Assembly: GCF_037977235.1 (NCBI RefSeq)
Contig: NZ_CP150276.1
Location: 310,001 to 374,000, forward strand
DNA length: 64,000 nt
Reading direction: 5' to 3'
Source: Paenibacillus sp. FSL K6-0276
Lineage (GTDB): Bacteria; Bacillota; Bacilli; Paenibacillales; Paenibacillaceae
Shown here: positions 8,418-17,208 of the stretch, piece after piece
How the letters are laid out: the number at the start of each line of letters is the position of its first letter
How positions within the stretch are numbered: position 1 is the stretch's first letter
Notes under the pieces: model-generated
The model's database searches: none
Seen by the model: only the letters and a program-made list of their open reading frames with translations
What the model was told of the DNA's origin: nothing
Position numbers and translations under genes: made by a program

Positions 8418-10034
8418 ATGCGTAAAGGATTATCTGGAGTTATTACTTTGATTTTGTTAACATTTTTGATTAGCGCGTGCTCCGGGGGGAATAACGCCAC
8501 TTCCACAAATACAAATCAGGCACCTGCTGCTAATGAAGGAACGACAGCAAGCACTGAGCCAAAAGATGGTGGCAACTTAATTATTGGGGTCGCTGCTGAT
8601 CCTGTCATTCTAAATCCGAATTATGCGGGTGACCGTGTCAGTCTTACGATTGACCAAGCGCTCTATGCTCCACTGTTCCAAGTGAATGATGGTAAGAAAA
8701 CTTTTTATTTGGCTGATAGCCTAACGCTTTCAGAAGATAACCTGACTTATACATTGAAACTGAAAAGCGGCTTGACATGGCATGACGGAGAAAAGCTTAC
8801 GGCTGACGATGTGGTCTTCACAATCGATAGTATCCTGGATGAGAAGCAAAACAGCTTCCTGAGAGCGAACTTATTCATCGGTGATAAACCCGTTAAGGCA
8901 GTTAAGGTGGATGATCTGACCGTAGAGTTCAAGCTTCCGCAGGTCAGCCCAGCTTTTGAAGCAACACTTGTGCAAGTATTTCCGATTCCAAAGCATATTT
9001 TTGAGAATGAGACTGATCTAGAGAAAAGCACCAAGAATGCTGCTCCGGTTGGATCTGGCCCTTTCAAATTTAAAGAATACAAAGCAGGCGAATATGTTAC
9101 ACTCGAGAGATTTGATAACTACTTCGGCGGCAAGCCACATCTTGATTCCGTAACGTACCGGATTGCTAAAGATACGAATGCTGCGAATCTCGCACTTCAG
9201 AACGGTGAGATCAACATTAAATATCTAGATCCACAGGATGTTGGAACGATTGAAGCTTCGAACAATTTCGAAATCCTTCCTTATAGTGAAGGCCGATTGT
9301 CCTACCTGTTGTTCAATGCGAACAGCGATAGAGGTGCTCTTGCTAAAAAAGAAGTTCGTCAAGCCTTGTCTCTAGCACTAAGTCGTGATGAAATCATTCA
9401 GGCTGCTTATACCTCTAACGAGTATGCAGACCCGGCGAAGTCATTCTTGACTCCGGATGCATTGTTCTATACTAATGATGTACCTTCTTTTGATAATGAT
9501 GTGGAAAAAGCAAAAGAGCTTCTGCAATCGGCTGGGGTTAGCGATCTGAAGTTGAGATTAATTGTACAGAGCGGTAATAAAGCACAGGAAGCCATTTCAC
9601 TTTATGTGCAGCAAAAGTTAAAGGCTATTGGCGCTGAAGTGGAACTGCAAAATATGGATTCCACAGCATTTGGTCAGAAGTTCAGTGATATGAATTCAAC
9701 AGATTTTGAACTTGCGATCGCAGGTTATATCATGGGTTATGATCCTGATGCTTATCGAATCTTGTACACTTCGGCCGCTGACTCCAACTATTCGCATTAT
9801 AATAATGCTGAGGTTGATAAGTTGTTCAATGAAGGTGCAGGAGAAGCAGATGCGACTAAACGTGGTGAGATCTATAAGAAGATCCAAGAGATCATTGCTG
9901 ACGATGCACCGATTTATCCAATCGCTAATACTAAGACTATTGTAGCTGTCTCCAAGAACTACGGCGGTCTTGAAGAAGCAGTCTTGAAGCCTGTCGTTAT
10001 TTTTGAAGATTTATCGAAAATCTACCTTAAATAA
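8418..10034 (+). CDS. Peptide ABC transporter substrate-binding lipoprotein (family 5, OppA/DppA type)
   Basis: A 538-residue secreted lipoprotein. The signal peptide ends in a lipobox LISAC with lipidated Cys21, followed by a Ser/Thr/Asn-rich spacer and the family 5 solute-binding domain. Typical features include GGNLIIG at the start, LTWHDGEKLTADDVVFTI and GSGPFKFKEY. The protein would bind oligopeptides (or a related ligand such as nickel or a sugar) outside the membrane and deliver them to the permeases encoded next. ATG at 8418 follows GGGGGAG. A hairpin terminator after the gene probably allows extra synthesis of the binding protein relative to the membrane parts. Confidence 0.93.
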   Translation: MRKGLSGVITLILLTFLISACSGGNNATSTNTNQAPAANEGTTASTEPKDGGNLIIGVAADPVILNPNYAGDRVSLTIDQALYAPLFQVNDGKKTFYLADSLTLSEDNLTYTLKLKSGLTWHDGEKLTADDVVFTIDSILDEKQNSFLRANLFIGDKPVKAVKVDDLTVEFKLPQVSPAFEATLVQVFPIPKHIFENETDLEKSTKNAAPVGSGPFKFKEYKAGEYVTLERFDNYFGGKPHLDSVTYRIAKDTNAANLALQNGEINIKYLDPQDVGTIEASNNFEILPYSEGRLSYLLFNANSDRGALAKKEVRQALSLALSRDEIIQAAYTSNEYADPAKSFLTPDALFYTNDVPSFDNDVEKAKELLQSAGVSDLKLRLIVQSGNKAQEAISLYVQQKLKAIGAEVELQNMDSTAFGQKFSDMNSTDFELAIAGYIMGYDPDAYRILYTSAADSNYSHYNNAEVDKLFNEGAGEADATKRGEIYKKIQEIIADDAPIYPIANTKTIVAVSKNYGGLEEAVLKPVVIFEDLSKIYLK

Positions 10035-10041
10035 AAACGGG

Positions 10042-10076
10042 AAAAAGTAAGCTGGGTTATCCAGCTTACTTTTTTA
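10042..10076 (+). terminator. Intra-operon terminator after the binding-protein gene
   Basis: Stem AAGTAAGCTGG/CCAGCTTACTT followed by a run of six T. It stands 7 bases after the stop and 28 before the oppB-like start. Such partial terminators commonly set higher expression of the binding protein than of the permeases; its leakiness is inferred. Confidence 0.8.
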
Positions 10077-10103
10077 CCGATACAGAACTGGGAGAATAAA
10101 CGT

Positions 10104-11054
10104 ATGAGACAACTTATCGTCCGAAGATTACTGCAAACCCTGCCGATGTTGTTTTTTGTTTCGGTTGTGTGCTTTGCGATGATTAAGCTGGCTCCGGGGG
10201 ATCCGGTATTATCCTTCGTTACGCCGAATATGCACGCAGATGATATTGAGCGTATCCGGCATAACCTTGGGCTGGATAAGCCAGCCTACATTCAGTATTT
10301 AATCTGGATTAAAGAAATACTGCAGGGGAATTTCGGTTATTCCCTTGTGAATCATCAGCCTGTATTGGATCAAATTCTAGAACGCCTACCTGCAACGGCA
10401 GGGTTGATGGGTTCTGCAATCGGTCTTGCTGTTTTGCTAGCAATTCCACTCGGTCTTATTGCTGGCGCAAACCGGAACCGCTGGGTGGATAAGCTGATTA
10501 ATTTCTTATCCTATGTTGGAATATCTGTACCTTTGTTTTGGCTTGCCATCTTACTGATGTATTTATTCGCGATTAAGCTGCACCTGCTCCCCATTATGGG
10601 GATGCGAACGATTGGAGTGGAATCGGCGTTTGATGTATTCAAGCATGGTATCCTGCCTTGCACCGTACTTGCTTTTGGATTCCTGGCTGGTTATGTACGA
10701 TACATTCGCTCTAGTACAATCGGACAGCTAAAAGAAGAGTACGTGCAGATTCAATATGCTTTTGGATCTAACAAGACAACGATTCTGTTCCGTCATGTAA
10801 TGAAGCATGTGTTGCTTCCTGTAATTACATTACTCGGGATGTCTATGGGTGATCTGGTGGCAGGTGCAATTGTAACAGAAACGGTATTTTCATGGCCAGG
10901 TATTGGCTCTTTGGGGATGACTGCAGTTAAAGGGATGGATTACCCCGTGATTATGGGAATTACTCTATTCTCCTCTTTAATGCTGATCATCGGCAATCTG
11001 GTCGCGGATATTCTATATAGCTTCGTGGACCCACGAATTAAATTAACGAGGTGA
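10104..11054 (+). CDS. oppB: Peptide ABC transporter permease (OppB/DppB type)
   Basis: A 316-residue membrane protein with six predicted helices. The N-terminus MRQLIVRRLLQTLPMLF is characteristic of DppB/OppB. Residues LAPGDPV form the conserved extracellular loop, and the EAA-like cytoplasmic loop (residues about 210-235, EYVQIQYAFGSNKTTILFRH) couples to the ATPase. It forms the transmembrane channel together with the next gene product. ATG at 10104 follows GGGAG. Four bases separate its stop from the oppC-like start. Confidence 0.93.
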   Translation: MRQLIVRRLLQTLPMLFFVSVVCFAMIKLAPGDPVLSFVTPNMHADDIERIRHNLGLDKPAYIQYLIWIKEILQGNFGYSLVNHQPVLDQILERLPATAGLMGSAIGLAVLLAIPLGLIAGANRNRWVDKLINFLSYVGISVPLFWLAILLMYLFAIKLHLLPIMGMRTIGVESAFDVFKHGILPCTVLAFGFLAGYVRYIRSSTIGQLKEEYVQIQYAFGSNKTTILFRHVMKHVLLPVITLLGMSMGDLVAGAIVTETVFSWPGIGSLGMTAVKGMDYPVIMGITLFSSLMLIIGNLVADILYSFVDPRIKLTR

Positions 11055-11058
11055 CCTC

Positions 11059-11904
11059 ATGAATCGCAGTAAATGGAAAAGTGTTGGAGATGAGCTATTT
11101 ACGAATAAATTGGGCGTCGCAGCCCTCATTACTTTAATCATCTTCACACTGGGCTCTATATTTGCTTTTTTATCTGGACATGATCCGAATGCGATGGATG
11201 TTCTGGCACGTCTGAAATCGCCGGGAGCCGATCACTGGTTCGGGACGGATGACTATGGCCGGGATTATTTTGCCCGCGCGTTGTATGGTGGCCGGGTGTC
11301 CTTGCTAGTTGGCTTTGCTTCAATGATCATTGCTACAGGCATAGGTGTGACTGTGGGTGTAATCAGTGGATTCTTTGGCGGATGGGTTGATAATCTTCTC
11401 ATGCGGATGCTTGATGTAGTGCTGTCCATTCCTTCTTTCTTAGTTCTGCTGCTGCTTAGCGTATTTCTGAAGCCGAGTGTTGGGAATATCATCATTATTA
11501 TTGCTCTATTAATGTGGATGAATATCGCCCGTGTCATTCGGGCAGAGACGATGACGATCAAAGAACGGGAATATGTACTCTATGCAAAAGCCTCCGGACA
11601 GAGCAATTTCGGAATTATTTGGCGTCATATTCTTCCGGGGTTAGTGCCTGTTGTCATTGTAGGTGCGACGAATAATATCGCCTCGGCGATTATGATGGAG
11701 TCCTCCCTAAGTTTCCTTGGGTTCGGCGTGCAGCCCCCGAATGCGACTTGGGGCAGTATGCTTAACAATGCACAGGGATATATCGCGCAAGCGCCATATC
11801 TGGCTCTGTTCCCTGGGTTATTGATACTATTAACGGTACTGAGCTTTAATGTTCTAGGCGATATTTTGCGGGTTGGCTTTGAACCGAAGCTGATCCGAAG
11901 ATAG
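11059..11904 (+). CDS. oppC: Peptide ABC transporter permease (OppC/DppC type)
   Basis: A 281-residue membrane protein. It contains the DppC-type motifs HWFGTDDYGRDYFAR (after the first helix) and the EAA-loop EREYVLYAKASGQSN, followed by the conserved SSLSFLGFGVQPP near the C-terminus. Five to six membrane segments are evident. It pairs with the OppB-like subunit. ATG 11059 follows GAGGTGACC, 4 bases after the previous stop, which indicates coupled translation. Confidence 0.93.
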   Translation: MNRSKWKSVGDELFTNKLGVAALITLIIFTLGSIFAFLSGHDPNAMDVLARLKSPGADHWFGTDDYGRDYFARALYGGRVSLLVGFASMIIATGIGVTVGVISGFFGGWVDNLLMRMLDVVLSIPSFLVLLLLSVFLKPSVGNIIIIIALLMWMNIARVIRAETMTIKEREYVLYAKASGQSNFGIIWRHILPGLVPVVIVGATNNIASAIMMESSLSFLGFGVQPPNATWGSMLNNAQGYIAQAPYLALFPGLLILLTVLSFNVLGDILRVGFEPKLIRR

Positions 11905-11919
11905 GAGTGTGAAGACATC

Positions 11920-12939
11920 ATGACGGAACGGTTATTGTCTGTTGAGGATTTGAAGGTTTCCTTCCAAACTCGAGACGGAGAGAATCAGGCAGTTCGCGGC
12001 GTTAGCTTTCATATAGATGCTGGAGAAACGGTAGGGATCGTTGGTGAATCCGGAAGTGGGAAGAGTGTAACTGCGAAAGCGATTATGTCGTTAATTACAC
12101 CTCCGGGTAAGATTATCGGTGGAAATATTAATTTTCGTGGTGAGAATTTATCGAACCTTTCGGAAAAAGAGTGGAGAAAGCTGCGAGGTAACCGCATAGC
12201 AATGGTGTTTCAGGACCCCATGACCTCTCTTAATCCTGTAAAAAAAATCGGCCAGCAGCTTACGGAAGTCATCCGTCGGCATCGTGGTTTAAATAAGCAA
12301 GAAGCATTTAAAGAGGCGGCAAGCATCCTGCGTCAGGTAGGTATTAATAATCCTGAACAGCGGCTACAGCAATATCCGCATGAATTCAGCGGCGGGATGC
12401 GCCAGCGGGTCATGATCGCCATGGCTCTTTCTTGTAAGCCAGAGCTGTTGATTGCAGACGAGCCAACAACTGCGCTCGATGTAACGATACAGGCACAAAT
12501 TCTCGATCTTTTTAAAGAGTTGAAGAATAATACGAGTACAGCTGTAGCGCTCATTACCCACGACTTGGGTGTGGTCGCTCAGGTATGTACACGGGTTATC
12601 GTAATGTATGGTGGACTCGTGATGGAGGAAGGCACGGTGGAGGATATTTTTTATCGCCCACAGCATCCTTACACGAAAGGCCTGCTTCGCTCGATTCCGA
12701 AGCGTGATGGCAATTCGCGGGAACGTCTTATCCCTATCGAAGGCACACCACCGGATTTGCTGAATCCTCCTTCGGGATGTCCATTTATGGAACGTTGTCC
12801 TAATGCTTTTGCTCGCTGCAGCGAACGCCCTCCGGTAACCGAATTATCGCCTGGTCACCGTTCGATGTGCTGGCTGGCAGACGGTGTGCAGGAGACTCCA
12901 GCCGTAGCTGGTGTTGAAGGGAGCGGTTCGGTTGAGTAA
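11920..12939 (+). CDS. oppD: Peptide ABC transporter ATPase (OppD/DppD type)
   Basis: A 339-residue nucleotide-binding subunit. It has Walker A GESGSGKS (42-49), a Q-loop in VFQDPMTSLNP, the signature FSGGMRQR and Walker B LLIADEPTTALD. The C-terminal extension carries the Cys cluster CPFMERCP...C...C that in this family is thought to hold an iron-sulfur cluster. It energises uptake with the OppF-like ATPase. The 3' end overlaps the next gene, which supports translational coupling. Start ATG 11920 follows AGGAGTG. Confidence 0.93.
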   Translation: MTERLLSVEDLKVSFQTRDGENQAVRGVSFHIDAGETVGIVGESGSGKSVTAKAIMSLITPPGKIIGGNINFRGENLSNLSEKEWRKLRGNRIAMVFQDPMTSLNPVKKIGQQLTEVIRRHRGLNKQEAFKEAASILRQVGINNPEQRLQQYPHEFSGGMRQRVMIAMALSCKPELLIADEPTTALDVTIQAQILDLFKELKNNTSTAVALITHDLGVVAQVCTRVIVMYGGLVMEEGTVEDIFYRPQHPYTKGLLRSIPKRDGNSRERLIPIEGTPPDLLNPPSGCPFMERCPNAFARCSERPPVTELSPGHRSMCWLADGVQETPAVAGVEGSGSVE

Positions 12940-13849
12940 TAATAAGATTCTAGTGGATGTAAATAATCTGAAAAAGCATTTCTCCAAAGGCAAGGATATA
13001 TGGGGACGCGATACATCGGTGCTCAAGGCGGTAGATGGCGTAAGCTTTCAGATTCGTCAGGGGGAGACCTTTGGACTGGTCGGAGAGTCAGGAAGCGGCA
13101 AGTCCACGGTTGGACGCTGCTTGCTGCGATTGTATGACTATACAGATGGTGAAGTGTCTTTTGACGGGCAGCCGCTGAGCAAGCTTGGAGAGAAGCAGCT
13201 TAAGCCTTTTCGCAGACGGATTCAATCGATCTTTCAAGATCCATATTCCTCGTTGAATCCAAGCCTGAATGTTCTTGATCTGATCAGTGAGCCTATGAAA
13301 ATCCACGGGATCCACGAAGGCGACGAACGCATAGAAGCTGTTGCTGCACTGCTGGATAAGGTGGGTTTAAAAAGAGAGCATCTATACCGCTTCCCTCATG
13401 AATTCAGTGGTGGGCAGCGCCAACGGATTTCGATCGCTCGAGCGTTATCTGTGAAACCTGAATTTGTAGTGTGCGATGAACCGATCTCAGCGCTGGATGT
13501 ATCTGTTCAGGCGCAGGTAGTGAATATGCTGGAGGATTTGCAGTCCGAATTCGGGTTGACCTACCTGTTTGTTGCGCATGATCTGTCGATGGTACGGCAT
13601 ATTTCGGACCGGATTGGCGTGATGTACGGCGGTCGTCTCGTAGAGGTAGCCGAAAGTGATGAACTGTACGAGAACCCTATTCATCCTTATACGAAGGCGC
13701 TGCTGTCTTCGATTTTGGAGACGGACCCTAAGCGGGCTAATCAGAGAATTATTTTAGATGGATATTCGGCAGAGTACGGCAGGGCTGAGACTTCTACATT
13801 GCAGGAAGTTAGTCCGGGTCATTATGTTGCTTATGATTTCACGGAATGA
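12929..13849 (+). CDS. oppF: Peptide ABC transporter ATPase (OppF/DppF type)
   Basis: A 306-residue ATPase with Walker A GESGSGKS (51-58), IFQDPYSSLNP, signature FSGGQRQR and Walker B FVVCDEPISALD. The TTG at 12929 was chosen because AAGGGAG lies eight bases upstream; an in-frame TTG at 12911 is possible but has a poorer site. It overlaps the oppD-like gene by 11 bases. The C-terminal part is shorter than in many OppF proteins and lacks the full C-terminal oligopeptide domain. It forms the ATPase heterodimer with the preceding subunit. Confidence 0.92.
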   Translation, partial: RLSNNKILVDVNNLKKHFSKGKDIWGRDTSVLKAVDGVSFQIRQGETFGLVGESGSGKSTVGRCLLRLYDYTDGEVSFDGQPLSKLGEKQLKPFRRRIQSIFQDPYSSLNPSLNVLDLISEPMKIHGIHEGDERIEAVAALLDKVGLKREHLYRFPHEFSGGQRQRISIARALSVKPEFVVCDEPISALDVSVQAQVVNMLEDLQSEFGLTYLFVAHDLSMVRHISDRIGVMYGGRLVEVAESDELYENPIHPYTKALLSSILETDPKRANQRIILDGYSAEYGRAETSTLQEVSPGHYVAYDFTE

Positions 13850-13883
13850 GTAGAATCTATATACAGGTATGGGAGGAATCAGG

Positions 13884-14339
13884 ATGTCAGAGAACTTGAA
13901 CCAAGTAAAGTTATCCCAGTGGGATGCGTTATTGGTGGAATCGCTGCGCGCTTTGGGCTGGTCTAATGAGGAAATTATTCGCAAAGTGGCAGAAGGCGAT
14001 TTACCCGTTGATGAGAGTGAATACGAATTTGATTATAAGCAGTTGACCACTTTGCAAGCGGAGCAGCCAGAATTGTTCGAGCAAGCGGTGAAGACAGGCT
14101 ATCAGATCAAGTACAACACGATTCGTGGCATTCGTAGCTGGATATGGGTTGCTCTTGGTAAAGAGGCAGAGTTGGAGCTTGAAGCGGGTAAAGAAGCCAT
14201 AGAAATGGTATTGACGACAGCCGAGAAGAACCGGCTGGAATCTGTGCTGTCTTTCGGCTGGCAGATTCACGGCGGAGCCGGCGTGGAAGACGATGCCAGC
14301 GCTAACGCAAGCTACCGGATCGAACCGATTCAACGATAG
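13884..14339 (+). CDS. Conserved-looking hypothetical protein at the end of the opp operon
   Basis: A 151-residue soluble, acidic protein of no family I recognise. The start ATG at 13884 has GGGAGGAAT upstream (an ATG at 13869 lacks one). It is alpha-helical by composition, with SLRALGWSNEEIIRKVAEGDLP near the N-terminus, which resembles a short helix-turn-helix-like or protein-binding helix pair, but that is only an impression. It lies 34 bases after the oppF-like stop in the same direction, so it is probably co-transcribed. Its last codons abut a relic of an AI-2E transporter, so its C-terminus could have been changed by the same deletion. Confidence 0.7.
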   Translation: MSENLNQVKLSQWDALLVESLRALGWSNEEIIRKVAEGDLPVDESEYEFDYKQLTTLQAEQPELFEQAVKTGYQIKYNTIRGIRSWIWVALGKEAELELEAGKEAIEMVLTTAEKNRLESVLSFGWQIHGGAGVEDDASANASYRIEPIQR

Positions 14340-14340
14340 C

Positions 14341-14430
14341 CTCTCCGAGTACTATATGGGTGTATGGGGCTTGATCCTGGGCATTCCGATATTCGTCTTT
14401 TTCCTGGATATTCTGGAGATCGACAGATAG
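14341..14430 (+). pseudogene. C-terminal relic of an AI-2E family transporter
   Basis: Frame 14341-14430 encodes LSEYYMGVWGLILGIPIFVFFLDILEIDR and a TAG stop. It matches the C-terminus of the intact AI-2E gene at 23825-24841 (FSEHYLGVWGLILGIP...) at 24 of about 29 positions. Nucleotide differences are mostly synonymous, so it is an old paralogue that was under selection before it was lost, not a recent copy. The homology begins one base after the stop of the preceding gene, marking a deletion end point. Confidence 0.85.
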
Positions 14431-14442
14431 AAGAAATAAAGA

Positions 14443-14489
14443 AAGAACGCCCTTACCCTTTCCTCATGGAAAGGATAAGGGCGTTCTTG
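14443..14489. terminator. Bidirectional terminator
   Basis: Long stem AAGAACGCCCTTA/TAAGGGCGTTCTT with an inner CCTTTCC/GGAAAGG extension, between the rightward opp operon and the leftward membrane protein gene. The T-tracts are short on both sides. Confidence 0.7.
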
Positions 14490-14490
14490 G

Positions 14491-15324
14491 TTAGTTCACT
14501 TCAGGACGGCCACGCCGGAAGCTGGTTTCTGCTTTGCCGGTGTGAAGCTGCCACATATGCCAGAATACAAACGGAACAATCATAATAAAGTTGATCATTC
14601 CCCAATAGTACATGACATCTGCATTATGCCAGGACGAAGCATCCATCAGCGTCGGGAACAGGTTAACGAAGCAGGCACGCAGGAGCAAATGAGCCGCCAG
14701 TGTATAGACCCGCGCAGTGATGTAGAGTTCCGGGCGGCGTTTAATGATGGGATAAAGCTCGGCTGCGAGAAGAATGCACAGCGAACTTGCAAAGAACTTC
14801 GGACTCTCGGCATAGACGAAAGCAGCGTTCCAGGTTGTATAGAGGAAGTTCCAGCCGATGGTCGTATACACAATGAGATCGCCGTGCGATTGCGTGGAAA
14901 TCTTCCAGTATTTTGGCGCAAAAGGGATGGTTATGCATAATAAGAGGCCGGTTAGCGCGTTGAACGTATTCCCCATTGTAAAGTCTTTAATGGTTGCTTC
15001 CATAATATTAAGGAATAGAACGCCATATACGAACCACAATACCCAATCCTTCTGCAACGCATTCCAGAACGGTCCTTTTCGTTTCTCGTAGTTGGCAATA
15101 CGAATGAATCCTACAAATATCGTAGGAAGAATCACACTTAAAATCTTGGCCCAACGAAACCATCCTTCGACACCGCCCATGAGCCATAAGGGGAAGGTCA
15201 GTAAAGAAGCAATCCAGAACCAGTGGGCAAACTTATAATGTTTGCGCATAATATTGACAACAATAAGAAGTAGAACAATGTAACCGATCATACTGACGCC
15301 ATATTGCCATGCAGGAATATCCAT
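14491..15324 (-). CDS. Multi-pass membrane protein of unknown function
   Basis: A 277-residue protein with about seven to eight hydrophobic segments and many Trp residues (for example KFAHWFWIASLLTFPLWLMG). From memory the length and pattern resemble the DUF5692 family, but I cannot confirm this. ATG 15324 follows an optimal AAAGGAGG site. It is divergent from a tetR gene, with a perfect inverted repeat in the shared 223-base region. A TetR-controlled membrane protein of this kind may be involved in efflux or envelope stress; this is inference from context only. Confidence 0.75.
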   Translation of the reverse strand: MDIPAWQYGVSMIGYIVLLLIVVNIMRKHYKFAHWFWIASLLTFPLWLMGGVEGWFRWAKILSVILPTIFVGFIRIANYEKRKGPFWNALQKDWVLWFVYGVLFLNIMEATIKDFTMGNTFNALTGLLLCITIPFAPKYWKISTQSHGDLIVYTTIGWNFLYTTWNAAFVYAESPKFFASSLCILLAAELYPIIKRRPELYITARVYTLAAHLLLRACFVNLFPTLMDASSWHNADVMYYWGMINFIMIVPFVFWHMWQLHTGKAETSFRRGRPEVN

Positions 15325-15372
15325 GATAAACCTCCTTTTTTTGTGAAAGCGTAATCATTATGTACCGACACT

Positions 15373-15394
15373 AAGCTTCAACCTTGCGAAGCTT
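15373..15394. promoter_or_regulatory. Inverted repeat, candidate TetR operator
   Basis: AAGCTTC (15373-15379) and GAAGCTT (15388-15394) form perfect 7-bp arms with an 8-base gap. They lie in the region between the leftward membrane protein gene and the rightward tetR gene. TetR-family operators are typically palindromes of 15-25 bp between divergent genes, which this fits. Confidence 0.5.
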
Positions 15395-15547
15395 GGTTAG
15401 TTCATAAACATAACAACTGTTCGGTTTTATTGTATTAGGAATTAATTGGTCTTGTCTGTGCTAATTAACACACACAAAACAGATCAGATTCAGTACTCTT
15501 TTTATATGAAAAAATCGCAACAAGCGATTCAGTTGGGCGGGGAGCTA

Positions 15548-16144
15548 ATGTCTGAGGATAGAAAATTACATATTATTGAGGCGACGAATCGTGTTATCTA
15601 TCGAATGGGTATTGCGGGTACGACAATGCGGAGGATTGCCGATGAAGCAGGGCTTAGCACGGGGGCGTTGTATCATCATTACAATAGTAAAGAAGAGATT
15701 CTTTATGATGCGATGGATCGCAGTCTATCCGTATCTACGAGAATTGCCGAGGAGGTACAGCAAGGGAAGTATAGCCGCGGGGAAGTTATTGAGCGAATCA
15801 GCAAGAATGTGAAAGATCGTTTTAACAAAATAGATGACAATCGAATGCAGTTCTATCTTGCCCAGGAAGCGATACTCGGGAACGAGGAAATTTCCAATCA
15901 ATTGAAAGTTAAATATAAGAAATGGATTGGTCATACCGAGGAGCTGTTGCAACGCTTATATGAAAAACAGCCTGGGAAATACAATAAAGCCATTGCCTCA
16001 TTGCTGATTGGAGCTATTGACGGGATCGTTATGCAGACGCTGCTGGGTGTGGCGAATACGGATGATATTGAAGATATTTGTGAGGTATACCACAAGCTTC
16101 TTGTAGAAGGAATTCCGAAGCTGTTAGAAGCATGGGATGAATAA
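15548..16144 (+). CDS. TetR/AcrR family transcriptional regulator
   Basis: A 198-residue protein. The N-terminal DNA-binding domain (about 6-52) shows the family pattern GIAGTTMRRIADEAGLSTGALYHHYNSKEEIL, with the helix-turn-helix at RRIADEAGLSTGALYHHY. The C-terminal ligand-binding half is variable and mostly helical. ATG 15548 was chosen because GGGGAG is 5 bases upstream; upstream in-frame starts lack one. It probably represses the divergent membrane protein gene, and perhaps itself, through the inverted repeat at 15373-15394. Confidence 0.92.
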   Translation: MSEDRKLHIIEATNRVIYRMGIAGTTMRRIADEAGLSTGALYHHYNSKEEILYDAMDRSLSVSTRIAEEVQQGKYSRGEVIERISKNVKDRFNKIDDNRMQFYLAQEAILGNEEISNQLKVKYKKWIGHTEELLQRLYEKQPGKYNKAIASLLIGAIDGIVMQTLLGVANTDDIEDICEVYHKLLVEGIPKLLEAWDE

Positions 16145-16189
16145 CGCAGGACATTCCACAGCCGTTTCTTCTTGTCCATCTTTAAAAGT

Positions 16190-16253
16190 GAAGCAAGTGA
16201 ATATGTGCAAAATGGCGTGGCGGTATGGCTAATACTTCTGCGCGTAATTTACA
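16190..16253 (+). pseudogene. Relic of a lamin-tail domain coding sequence
   Basis: Bases 16219-16253 match 26152-26186, inside the first lamin-tail domain of the giant surface protein, at 33 of 35 positions. They encode GGMANTSARNLQ against GGMANTSSRNLQ. Weaker similarity with small gaps extends back to about 16190 (GTGAATATGTG against GTGAATCTGTT). There is no start codon or long frame, so it is a scrap of a lost paralogue between tetR and a terminator. Confidence 0.65.
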
Positions 16254-16294
16254 GAATGAAATTCCCCGCAGCTTGCTGCGGGGAGTTTCATTAT
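16254..16294. terminator. Bidirectional terminator between tetR and the phosphoesterase gene
   Basis: AATGAAATTCCCCGCAGC folds on GCTGCGGGGAGTTTCATT: a strong GC core flanked by AATGAAA/TTTCATT arms. It ends at the stop codon of the leftward phosphoesterase gene. Confidence 0.75.
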
Positions 16295-17157
16295 ACGTTT
16301 ACCGCTGGATAAGCTACCTCATATTGTGCAGCTTCAATCCATGTTCCTGTTTTAAAATCTCTGCCCCGGATAAGCACTTTATCCCTATACACTTCCACAT
16401 AGAAGCCTTGGCTACCCGTCTTATGCTCATCTTCATTTGTCCAAAGGTAGGCGACAGAAGCGGCATTAAACATCGTTGAGATCTCTCCATGGCCAGGGTA
16501 CATAGTGTTGTTTACCTCTAGCTCCCAATGGGTATGTCCGGTGAATAACAAGGTCTGGGGGTATCTCGAAAGAATCTCTTTTAATTCCTTATCTTGTGTG
16601 ACACCGTACCAATCTTGTGATTCTAGCGATCCAGCCACTGTGTCTTTGAGCGGTTGGTGCAGGAAGAGAAAGACAGGCTGATCCGGTGAAGATTGCTCCC
16701 CAAGCTTGTGCTCCAGCCAATCAAGTTGTTCAGAGGAAAGGTCACAGAATAGGGGCAATCCTTGCTCTGTACCTAGAAAAATAAAATGATAGCCATTGAT
16801 CCAGTGATCATGATAGGGTCCAGACATTCCGGTCTGTGACGTATACATCCCTAAGCGAGACTCCCAATTTCCGAGGCCCACATCATGATTGCCTAAGGTA
16901 AAGGTAATATCGGGTAAGTCCGCTTTATACTGATTGAGGATACGGAGCATTTCTTCGTATTCAGCAGGGAACCCGTGGTCTGTGACATCACCGATATGCA
17001 TAATCCCGCTGCTGCCTTTCCCATGCGCCGCTATATCACGGAGTGCCAGCTCGAAGTTAAGATTGTACTCATGATTTCGTTCAGCGGTGACATGCGTATC
17101 CGTGATAATCTGAAAGGTGATAACAGGTTTCTCTTCAGGTAATGTGTTCGTACTCAT
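16291..17157 (-). CDS. Calcineurin-like metallophosphoesterase
   Basis: A 288-residue cytoplasmic protein with the full metallophosphoesterase motif set: D-x-H in IITDTHV (about 18-24), GDVTD (about 57-61), GNHD (about 92-95), an H in FLHQP and the final GHTH (about 210). These bind two metal ions and hydrolyse phosphodiester or phosphomonoester bonds. It is the last gene of the leftward ugp-like operon, 52 bases after the SMR gene. A role in hydrolysing an imported phosphodiester such as a glycerophosphodiester is plausible but not shown by sequence. Confidence 0.92.
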   Translation of the reverse strand: MSTNTLPEEKPVITFQIITDTHVTAERNHEYNLNFELALRDIAAHGKGSSGIMHIGDVTDHGFPAEYEEMLRILNQYKADLPDITFTLGNHDVGLGNWESRLGMYTSQTGMSGPYHDHWINGYHFIFLGTEQGLPLFCDLSSEQLDWLEHKLGEQSSPDQPVFLFLHQPLKDTVAGSLESQDWYGVTQDKELKEILSRYPQTLLFTGHTHWELEVNNTMYPGHGEISTMFNAASVAYLWTNEDEHKTGSQGFYVEVYRDKVLIRGRDFKTGTWIEAAQYEVAYPAVNV

Positions 17158-17208
17158 GTTTAGGCATCCTCCTTCATCTATGAATCTATGAAATACTGTT
17201 GCTGTTCG

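Noticed and set aside
14364..14585. Plus-strand 73-codon frame after the opp operon
   Set aside because: It is out of frame with the AI-2E relic, crosses a terminator and runs antisense into the membrane protein gene.
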